Source: Porticoccus litoralis (GTDB lineage Bacteria > Pseudomonadota > Gammaproteobacteria > Pseudomonadales > Porticoccaceae). Taken from it: a DNA stretch of 64,000 bases. The notes beneath the pieces are model-generated. The model was not told the origin of the DNA and ran no database searches. It was given only the letters and a program-made list of their open reading frames with translations. Below are positions 18,134-26,400 of the stretch, one piece after another (positions within the stretch are counted from its first letter, which is position 1; each line of letters begins with the position of its first letter). The stretch is taken from positions 98,785 through 162,784 of the forward strand of contig NZ_JAUUUU010000005.1 in NCBI RefSeq assembly GCF_030676955.1, given 5' to 3'. The position numbers and the translations under genes were made by a program.

Positions 18134-18616
18134 ATGATCAGGAAACCTAAAACGCTGTTGTCTTACCTGCTGCTGTTGGCGAGCACCTGTCTGATTCCCT
18201 CGGCATCAACTCTGGCTGAGCAACAGGTCATGGAAATCGCTGCTGAAGTTGCGGGAGCCGCACTGTTCAATGAAGCAGAAAAAAGGTTATTTAGTGACTA
18301 CCTGAGAGACCGTCACTATGACGATCAGGATGAGTACCATCAGGGAAAAACAAAAAAACTGCCCCCGGGTCTGCGCAAGAAACTGGAGCGCGGTGGCGAA
18401 TTGCCTCCGGGCTGGCAACAAAAGGTCGCCAGGGGTGAGGTACTGGATGCCGATGTCTACTACCATAGCCGGGACCTGCCCGACGACATCCTGAGACGAC
18501 TGCCCCGGGATATCGATGGCACATCAATCCGCCGTATTGATGACCGTATCGTGCGCATTGTGGATGCGACACGGACTATCTTGGATGTGTTCTATTTAAC
18601 AAACGGCAGCTACTAG
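18134..18616 (+). CDS. CigR/RcnB-like periplasmic protein
   Basis: 160 residues from ATG 18134, chosen for AGGAGA 7 bases upstream; a longer frame back to 17882 overlaps dmeF and is rejected. A signal peptide (about 1-30) is followed by a polar linker and the CigR/RcnB-type repeat LPPGLRKKLERGGELPPGWQ, then a C-terminal beta-rich part ending VRIVDATRTILDVFY. CigR is an anti-virulence regulator in Salmonella; RcnB is a periplasmic Ni/Co homeostasis factor. Its place just after a DmeF-type exporter makes a metal-related role plausible, as an inference. Confidence 0.7.
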   Translation: MIRKPKTLLSYLLLLASTCLIPSASTLAEQQVMEIAAEVAGAALFNEAEKRLFSDYLRDRHYDDQDEYHQGKTKKLPPGLRKKLERGGELPPGWQQKVARGEVLDADVYYHSRDLPDDILRRLPRDIDGTSIRRIDDRIVRIVDATRTILDVFYLTNGSY

Positions 18617-18738
18617 CCCTCCCCAACCGCAGTAAGGAAGCAGGCAATTTCAGGTGGATTCAACCTGATTTGGACATCTGGCCCACCGAAGTGTGCCCAC
18701 AGCCTAGAGCCCTGATATGGACTCAGGAGTCGACATTA

Positions 18739-20400
18739 TTAACGTCCGGCAGTCAGACCGGGGCGTGAATCCACGTAGCTCATCATGTCTTCAAAGGACG
18801 GAAAGATTCTGTCCCTGCCCAGAGTATCCAGGGTACCCAGCCTTGCCAGACTCTGTTCCGTTTTCTCAGATAATCCCACCACCAACACATCGCGGCCATT
18901 GGCCATCTCTGTTTGAATCAGCTCATCGAGAATCATGGCGGTCGAGGTGCCGACCAGGAGCGCGCCCGTCAGGTCAAAGATCATGGTCTGATGCGACATC
19001 TGGCTGGACAGGCGTCGCCTGAGCCCCCGACCCACACCAAAACTCAGCGGCCCCTTGAGTCGCAGCATCAACAATGCACCCTGCTGAGACTCCAGCCATA
19101 GCTCTTCAGTTGGCCTGCCCTGTTCACTGGCATTGGTGCCATCGGTGAGGTGCACACTGTCCAACTGGATACTGGTCAAACGCTCCACCGTAATCAGATT
19201 TGACAGGAAAACCCCCACCAATACGGCTGTTATCAGGTCGACAAATACCGTAAGGCCAAGCACGAGCAACATCAGTGCGACCGTATTCATGGGCAACTTG
19301 CCGAGACGGCGAAAGAAAGGCCAGTCGATAATATCAAGACCCACCTTGATCAGGATGCCCGCCAGCACCGCCAGTGGCACATGGGCCGCATACTTGCCTG
19401 CACCCATCATCACCACCAGCAAAACCAACGCGTGTATTGCCCCTGAAAACCCGGTCTTTCCCCCAGCGCGAATATTCACCACCGTGCGCATGGTTGCCCC
19501 GGCCCCTGGCAGTCCGCCAAAAAAACCTGCCAGAGTATTACCAACGCCTTGGCCAATCAGCTCACGATCAGAATCATGCTGCTGCTTGGTCATGCTATCT
19601 GCCACCAGGGAGGTCAACAGCGAATCTATGCTCCCTAGCACCGCCAAGAGCACCCCGGCATAAAGCAGCTCACCCAACACGTCCAGATTGATGACAGGCC
19701 AGTGCAGCGGGGGGAAACCTGTGGGTATATCGCCAATAATGGCAATGGCTTCCGGAGGGAACCATAGCGCAACCAGGGTACCTGTCAGTAGCGCGACCAG
19801 TGGTCTGGGCAGCCAGACATTCCATCGAGCTGGCCACAAATACACGACGGCCAATGCCAGCCCCCCTAACGCAAGTTCCTGCCAATTGATGGCTAGCAGC
19901 CAGTCCGGCAAACTCACCAGTGCAGCCATCAGCGAAGGGGTGCCTCCATGACCCAATAGCGGACCCAGCTGCAGGATAATAATGATGACCCCGATACCAG
20001 TCATAAACCCAGAAATCACCGGATACGGCACCAGAATAAAATATTTACCCAACCTCAACAGACCGAAAGCGATCTGAAATAGCCCGGCAATAATCACGGC
20101 GGTAAACCCGAGGTAGAGCCCGGTTTCGGGATATTTCGCCTGCATGGAAGTGAAAACTCCTGCCATCACTACCGTCATCGGGCCAGTCGGCCCGGATACC
20201 TGGGAGGGGGTACCACCAAATAATGCAGCAAAAAAACCCACCAGCACCGCGCCATACACCCCTGCCACGGGCCCTGCCCCGGAGGCCATACCGAACGCCA
20301 GCGCCAGTGGCAACGCCACCACGGCCGCTGTCAGACCGCCGGTAAAATCGGTTCCGATATGACGGAATGACAATTGGTTAAAGCGAGATTGACTGGACAT
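18739..20400 (-). CDS. SulP family inorganic anion transporter with STAS domain
   Basis: 553 residues. About 12-14 membrane segments of the SLC26/SulP fold (start FTGGLTAAVVALPLALAFGMASG; SGPTGPMTVVMAG; IGQGVGNTLAGFFGGLPGAGATMRT) are followed by a C-terminal STAS domain from about residue 430 (IFDLTGALLVGTSTAMILDEL). Members move sulfate, bicarbonate or dicarboxylates; the substrate cannot be read here. No carbonic anhydrase gene is adjacent. It is the most distal gene on the leftward side of the rlmKL group, 84 bases beyond the glutaredoxin stop, so it may have its own promoter. Confidence 0.92.
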   Translation of the reverse strand: MSSQSRFNQLSFRHIGTDFTGGLTAAVVALPLALAFGMASGAGPVAGVYGAVLVGFFAALFGGTPSQVSGPTGPMTVVMAGVFTSMQAKYPETGLYLGFTAVIIAGLFQIAFGLLRLGKYFILVPYPVISGFMTGIGVIIIILQLGPLLGHGGTPSLMAALVSLPDWLLAINWQELALGGLALAVVYLWPARWNVWLPRPLVALLTGTLVALWFPPEAIAIIGDIPTGFPPLHWPVINLDVLGELLYAGVLLAVLGSIDSLLTSLVADSMTKQQHDSDRELIGQGVGNTLAGFFGGLPGAGATMRTVVNIRAGGKTGFSGAIHALVLLVVMMGAGKYAAHVPLAVLAGILIKVGLDIIDWPFFRRLGKLPMNTVALMLLVLGLTVFVDLITAVLVGVFLSNLITVERLTSIQLDSVHLTDGTNASEQGRPTEELWLESQQGALLMLRLKGPLSFGVGRGLRRRLSSQMSHQTMIFDLTGALLVGTSTAMILDELIQTEMANGRDVLVVGLSEKTEQSLARLGTLDTLGRDRIFPSFEDMMSYVDSRPGLTAGR

Positions 20401-20484
20401 GGCAACCCTCGGTGGAGGTACTAATTCAACCCAACAATACTAACAAGATTGCCAGATGGTGCCCGAGAGCGGAATGCCGAATTT

Positions 20485-20736
20485 CTAGTAAATGTTATGA
20501 ATATTGAGCAGACGACGCACCTGACCGGCACTAAACGGCCAGCCTTTTTCCCGGCCATCGGGAGTGGCCACCACGGGAATACGAATACCGTATAGCGACT
20601 GCAATTGCTCGTCGGTCGCGATATTGACTTCATGCAACTGCCAGCCCTCTTCGTGGAGAACGGGGAACAGTAATGCCTTGGCCTGCTCACAGAGGTGACA
20701 TTGGGGGCCGCTGTAGAGGGTTAGCACTTTCTCCAT
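20485..20736 (-). CDS. Glutaredoxin-like protein (DUF836 type)
   Basis: 83 residues with a thioredoxin-fold start LTLYSGPQCHLCEQAKALL, where CHLC is the CxxC redox site, and a cis-Pro region YGIRIPVVATPDG. It matches the short glutaredoxin-like family that usually lacks glutathione-binding features. The ATG overlaps the rlmKL stop by one base (TGATG), so translation is coupled to the methyltransferase gene; a shared role is not obvious. Confidence 0.85.
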   Translation of the reverse strand: MEKVLTLYSGPQCHLCEQAKALLFPVLHEEGWQLHEVNIATDEQLQSLYGIRIPVVATPDGREKGWPFSAGQVRRLLNIHNIY

Positions 20737-22916
20737 CAGCCATCCCCTTCCCGATGACGAATTAACCAGCAGTTGTGAATTTTCTGATTGCGTTGGAAGT
20801 CGGGGTCAAAGGTCTGCGCAGTGATATTTTCCACCAGATAATCCGCTGTCACACTGTCACTCAACTCAAATTTTCGGTAGTTATTGGAAAAGACCAGGGT
20901 GCCACCACGGGCGAGAATAGCCATCGCCTGTGCGATCAGGCGCGGATGATCCTGTTGAATATCCAGCACGCCCTCCATTTTCTTTGAATTGGAGAATGTC
21001 GGCGGGTCGAGAAAGATCAGGTCAAACTCGCCCTGGCCTTTGGCCAACCAGTCCAGACAATCTGCACGCATCAGCTGATGGCGCTCCTGGTCGAGCTTGT
21101 TGAGCACAAAATTGCGACTGGCCCATTCCAGATAACTGTTGGACATATCCACGCTGAGGCTACTGGCTGCACCTCCCAGCGCCGCGTGTACCGTGGCCGC
21201 TGCGGTATAGCAAAACAGGTTCAGGAAACGTTTTCCCGCGGCCATCTCGCCCAGCAGACGGCGAACCGGGCGGTGGTCGAGAAAAAGCCCCGAGTCGAGA
21301 TAATCACTGAGATTGACTTCAAATCGACAGGAACCCTCCGTGACCACAAATACGCTGCCATCACGCTGGTTGCGCTGTTGACGTGACTTCACCGGTTGGT
21401 ACTGGCTGTCACCCTTCTGTCGACGCCGCTCCTTGAAAAATAGCTTGCCACGACTCCCGGGATAGAGGCTCAACAGTGCCTGGCGAACTTCACTGAGATG
21501 GCGATTGGCCTGCTCTTCATCGATCTTTGCCGGGGGCGCGTATTCCTGAACGTGAATGGCCTCATCGTAGATATCCACGGCTACGGCATACTCCGGCATG
21601 TCCGCGTCGTAGAGGCGATAACAGCTGACACCGGATTTATCCAACCACGGGGCCAACTTGCGGGCATTCTTTTTCAGACGGTTGGCAAACATCTGCGCCC
21701 CATCACTGAGGCTTTTCTGATACGGCGAAGTTTGCGATGGCTGCTCATCTGTCACGCTGCGCAGCTGAAACAGCAACAACTGACTGGGGATGGTGCCATT
21801 AAAAAACTGATACTTTTTTTCTGCCCGCAGACGCAGCTCACCGGCAAGATCTGCATTACCGGTAATCACCGCCAGCCGCCAACCGGGGCACTCCCGCTTG
21901 GCCACTTCACCCAGTGTCTGATAGAGGGGGCGAAGCTCTTCCATATCACCCCAGCGTTCGCCGTAGGGCGGGTTGCAGATAATCAGGCCGTTATCAATTT
22001 CCCTGTGGGTAGGTTTCTTGAAGGCCTGAATGGGCTTGGCCATTACCCGCACCCATTTCTCCAGGCCGGCACAGGCAATGTTTTCCTGGGCGGCACTTAC
22101 GGCGCGGGTATCTTTATCGTAGCCACGAATTTCCGGCAACTCTTTTGCCAGCCCTTGCTCACAGCGTGCCAACGCCTCCTGACGTAACTCCTGCCATAGA
22201 TCCGGTTCATACTGCTTCCAACCGTGAAAACCAAATTGCTCGCGGTTTAAACCCGGGGCGATATCGGCAACCATCATCGCCCCTTCAATCAGCAGTGTTC
22301 CACTGCCACATAAGGGGTCAAGCAGTGCACCACCACTGGCCGCGATTTCTGGCCACCCGGCCCTCAGCAACAACGCTGCGGCCAGGTTTTCTTTCAGGGG
22401 TGCAGGCACCATGGCTACACGATAACCGCGCTTGTGCAGGCTATCGCCGGAAAAATCCAGGCTGATGTTGGCCTGATCCTTGGCAAGCCGCACATTGATA
22501 CGCAGATCGGGGTGTTTTAAATCCACATTGGGCCGCGCTGAGTAATGACTCTGCAACCGATCCACGATCGCGTCCTTTACCTGTTGGGCGCCAAACTTGG
22601 TATGGCGAATCGCATCGTTGGTACCGATAAAATCCACGGCAATCGCTTCATTGGGCGTTAGATGCTCCTCCCAGGGAATAGCTGCCACACCGCGGTACAG
22701 ATCATCGGCACTGTCGACGGGGGTTTTATCCAGCGGCATCAGGATGCGATTAGCCAGTCTCGACCAGAGACAGGCGCGGTAGGCGAAGGCCATATCCCCT
22801 TCCGCATAGACTCCAGCTACCGTTTCACGGGTTTTTACGGCACCCAGCTCGGCCAGTTCACTGGCTAACAATGCTTCGAGACCTTTAGGACAGCTGGCAA
22901 ACCACATAGTCATCAT
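20736..22916 (-). CDS. rlmL: Bifunctional 23S rRNA methyltransferase RlmKL (m2G2445, m7G2069)
   Basis: 726 residues, the fused gammaproteobacterial form. The N-terminal half carries a THUMP domain (about 45-155) and the RlmL N2-guanine methyltransferase with SAM site LLDPLCGSGTLLIEGAM and catalytic NPPYGERWGD. The C-terminal half is the RlmK N7-guanine methyltransferase with FLNLFCYTAAATVHAALGG and LIFLDPPTFSNSKKM. It acts on 23S rRNA during 50S assembly. It diverges from rmf, a neighbour pairing recalled from Pseudomonas. Starts at residues 1, 2 or 4 (three Met) are not distinguished. Confidence 0.96.
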   Translation of the reverse strand: MMTMWFASCPKGLEALLASELAELGAVKTRETVAGVYAEGDMAFAYRACLWSRLANRILMPLDKTPVDSADDLYRGVAAIPWEEHLTPNEAIAVDFIGTNDAIRHTKFGAQQVKDAIVDRLQSHYSARPNVDLKHPDLRINVRLAKDQANISLDFSGDSLHKRGYRVAMVPAPLKENLAAALLLRAGWPEIAASGGALLDPLCGSGTLLIEGAMMVADIAPGLNREQFGFHGWKQYEPDLWQELRQEALARCEQGLAKELPEIRGYDKDTRAVSAAQENIACAGLEKWVRVMAKPIQAFKKPTHREIDNGLIICNPPYGERWGDMEELRPLYQTLGEVAKRECPGWRLAVITGNADLAGELRLRAEKKYQFFNGTIPSQLLLFQLRSVTDEQPSQTSPYQKSLSDGAQMFANRLKKNARKLAPWLDKSGVSCYRLYDADMPEYAVAVDIYDEAIHVQEYAPPAKIDEEQANRHLSEVRQALLSLYPGSRGKLFFKERRRQKGDSQYQPVKSRQQRNQRDGSVFVVTEGSCRFEVNLSDYLDSGLFLDHRPVRRLLGEMAAGKRFLNLFCYTAAATVHAALGGAASSLSVDMSNSYLEWASRNFVLNKLDQERHQLMRADCLDWLAKGQGEFDLIFLDPPTFSNSKKMEGVLDIQQDHPRLIAQAMAILARGGTLVFSNNYRKFELSDSVTADYLVENITAQTFDPDFQRNQKIHNCWLIRHREGDG

Positions 22917-23149
22917 TATCTACTTTAATCCTAATTTTGCTGAAGGGCCCGTATTCAGACAGTCTCGCCTTCAAGATGCAACCGGCTGATTACTTAGCGT
23001 AATTAAAACCCATTGCTTATAGACAAATAAAATCCTCGACAGCTGTGCCCAGTTTTGATGAGATAGACCGGCTGTACGAAAAAAACTAACAGGCCACAGC
23101 CAGTATAGAAGTCGGCAGTAGTGGCTCAGGAATGAGGAGTTCATGTCCT

Positions 23150-23356
23150 ATGAGAAGACAAAAACGCGATTCATCCCACCGTGCATTTATTAAAGGATAC
23201 CAAGCTGGCATCAGCGGCAAAAACAAATCTACATGTCCCCATACAGAAGAAACATCCCTCGCTCAGGACTGGTTTAACGGCTGGCGCGAAGGACGCGAAG
23301 ATAACTGGAGTGGCTACAACGCACAAGCCTGTCAACAAAAAGTCATTAGTCTATAA
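23150..23356 (+). CDS. rmf: Ribosome modulation factor
   Basis: 68 residues from the second in-frame ATG (23150), which gives the conserved start MRRQKRD and has GAGGAG 10 bases upstream; the ATG at 23132 would add six unrelated residues. The family core AFIKGYQAGISGK...CPH...WFNGWREGRED is present; it is somewhat longer than E. coli RMF (55) at the C terminus. RMF dimerises 70S ribosomes into inactive 100S particles in stationary phase. It is followed by two stacked hairpins. Confidence 0.93.
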   Translation: MRRQKRDSSHRAFIKGYQAGISGKNKSTCPHTEETSLAQDWFNGWREGREDNWSGYNAQACQQKVISL

Positions 23357-23404
23357 AAGAAAAACAAACTAACAATTTCTCCCTTGGGGTTAACAACCCC
23401 TCAT

Positions 23405-23421
23405 AAAGCCCAAAGGGCTTT
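23405..23421. terminator. Hairpin between rmf and gdhB (first)
   Basis: Perfect 7-bp stem AAAGCCC/GGGCTTT with a 3-base AAA loop, 48 bases after the rmf stop. It is followed directly by the larger hairpin. With flanking A/T on both sides it could act in either direction, but no long T run follows. Confidence 0.5.
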
Positions 23422-23457
23422 GAAGCGGAGGCGGAGGCAAAAGCCTCCCTCCGCTTC
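23422..23457. terminator. Strong GC-rich hairpin between rmf and gdhB (second)
   Basis: GAAGCGGAGG and GGAGGC pair with GCCTCC and CTCCGCTTC around an AAAA loop, giving about 15 pairs with a two-base bulge. It sits between the convergent ends of rmf and gdhB and likely ends transcription from both sides or stabilises the very abundant rmf mRNA. Confidence 0.6.
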
Positions 23458-23493
23458 CACCAACCACTCATCCCCCACTACTGTAACAAGTTA

Positions 23494-26400
23494 CTAAACG
23501 GCACAGACTGGGGGTGAATCCTGCCGGTTTTCTGTGGACTGCACCAGATCCAACAATTCGCGCAATGCCACTGAGAACATGGCAAAGTCGTACACCGGCG
23601 CGGTGTGAAGCTCTTTCATCATATCCTGCCAGCGTTTGATCAGAGGCGATTGGGCCGCTTTCCAGATATGTATCACATTGTCGATATCTTCCATGACAGC
23701 AATATCTTTCAGCAACGTACCCGCCAGAGAACGCCGTTGGTTTTCCAGGTCATCCACAAACGACTCCCGAGCAAAATCTTCCCAGCGACTGGCAGGTTCA
23801 AGGTGCACTATCTGCTCGGCAAACCATTCCAGGTCCAGCTCAACACTGATTTTGTAATACAGCTCAAGCACCAGCCCCACCGGTTTGTCGCTGCTTGCTG
23901 CGAGGTCAACAATACCAAATCCGAAAAACAGGAAGTTGGAGCTGGACACCAGCATAGCCACTTCTTCCTGAACCCCCTGTTCAACCAGGCGGGTAACTTC
24001 AGCTTGCCAGCTATTCTCCTCTTCCCCCCAGGCAAACAACGTCGGTAACAACAATTGCAGCTCGGCGAGTTTCGGGCCAAGGGTTTTTACTTCTTTCCCG
24101 GGGTTCAGACAGGACCGGCGGTTGCGCAAGACCCAGCGGGAAGCACGCCGACCCAGACGCATCAGGGCATAGAACAGTTCGAATTGCACCTCTGCCGGCA
24201 CCTGGTAATCGAGCTGCTCCACTCGGTGCCAAAAATGCTGTAGGTGGAGGATGTCCCGCACCACCACATAGGCTCTGACCACGTCATCAACGGTGGCCCC
24301 GGTGGAGGCTACCTGGCGGAGAAAATAGTTGACCCCCATCAGATTGACGATCTCATTGACGATCTGGTTGGTTATGATTTCACGCCTCAGGCTGTGGTGC
24401 ATCACCTGTTCGGGGTAATCCTTCAGCAAGCGCTTGGGAAACGCCCCCTCGATGGCTCTGGCGACATAGGAATCTTCTGCCGCATCAGATGCCAGCACCT
24501 GTTCCTTGATGAGAATTTTGGCGTAAGACACCAACACAGACAGTTCCGGATGGGTCAGCCCCACCGAACGTTTCACGCGATCCTTGAGGGTCTCATCATC
24601 CGGCAGGAATTCCAATGCGCGATCAATTTTTCCAGCGGCCTCCCAGTCGGTTAGGGTGCGCCAGTACTCAGAGAAGTTAGTCACGCAGCGATAGTGTGCC
24701 AGACTGATAGCCAAGGTCTGCCGGTAATTGTTGTTGAGTACCAGATCCGCCACCTGGTCCGTCATGTCCACCAGCAATTGATTACGCTGCTTGGTGGTGA
24801 GGTCCTGGGACTGAACCAGCTCGTTGAGGAGAATCTTGATATTCACTTCATGGTCTGAGCAGTCAACGCCACCCGCATTATCGATAAAGTCCGTGTTGCA
24901 GGCGCCACCATTGAGGGCAAATTCAATACGCCCCCGCTGAGTCATACCTAGGTTGCCCCCTTCACCAAACACACGACAGCGCAATTCCCGGCCATTGACG
25001 CGCACCGGGTCATTAGCCCTGTCCCCCGCCTCCTGGTGACTCTCTGTCGATGCTTTGACGTAAGTACCAATGCCTCCGTTCCAGATCAGGTCCACGTCGG
25101 ATTTCAGCAGCTCATGAATCAGCTCATTGGGTTTTAGGGCAGTCGCGTCCAGGCCAAAACGTGCTCTGACCTCTTCGGAAAGTGGCACTGATTTCGCCGA
25201 TCGTAAATAAACGCCGCCACCTTTTGAAATCAACTCCGGGTTGTAGTCCTCCCAGTTCGACCGGGGCAAATCGAATAACCGTTGTCGCTCGCCAAAGCTG
25301 AGGGTGGCATCCGGGTTGGGGTCGAGAAAAATATGCTGGTGATTAAATGCAGCCACCAGGCAGATATGCTCGGAACGCAGCATGCCGTTGCCAAAGACAT
25401 CGCCCGCCATATCGCCGATGCCCACAACGGTAAAATTTTCTTTCTGGGTGTTTAGGCCAATCTCCTGAAAATGCCTCTGCACAGAGACCCAGGCCCCACG
25501 GGCAGTGATGCCCATTTTCTTGTGGTCATAGCCGAATGACCCCCCGGAGGCGAAAGCATCTCCCAACCAGTGTCCGTACTCCAGGGAGATGTCATTGGCG
25601 TAATCGGAGAAGGTGGCTGTCCCTTTGTCGGCTGCGACCACTAGATAGGGATCGTCGTAGTCCCGGCGCACGACACAGGGCGGCGGAACAATCTCCCCGC
25701 CGACAATATTGTCCGTCAGGTCCAGCAATCCACGAATGAACAGTCTATAGCAGGCAATGCCTTCCTCAAGAAATGCTTCTCGACTGGGATTTCGCGGCAT
25801 CTGCTTGGCGACAAAACCGCCCTTTGCCCCAGTGGGTACAATCACGGCGTTTTTCACCTGCTGGGCTTTGACCAGACCCAGCACCTCCGTGCGGTAGTCC
25901 TCAAGCCTATCCGACCAGCGCAGCCCGCCCCGAGCGACTTTTCCGGCCCGCAGGTGCACCCCTTCCATACGAGGGCTGTAGACGAAAATTTCAAACATCG
26001 GTCGCGGTTCAGGAGCGTCACTGATCTCCCGAGGGGCCAGTTTGACTGAGATGTAAGGTTTGACGGCACCCTCCGCATCCAACTGGAAGAAATTGGTGCG
26101 CTTGGTAGCGTTGATTAGTTGCAGGTAACTGCGTAGCACCCGGTCGGCATTGAGATTGCTGACCTGATCGAGCATGTCGGTGATTTTTTCATTAAGACGC
26201 TCGGCCCGCCCGTACTCATCGCCGTGGGATTCCAGTAATTTCGGATCGAACAGACAACGAAACAGAGCCACCAGATTACGCGTCAATTCCAGATTCGTTG
26301 CCAGCGTATCGGCAATAAAATCCTGGCTGAAACTACTACCCAGTTGTTTCATGTAGCGGCCGTAGAGTCGTAATAACGCCACAGTGCGCCAGTCGAGCCG

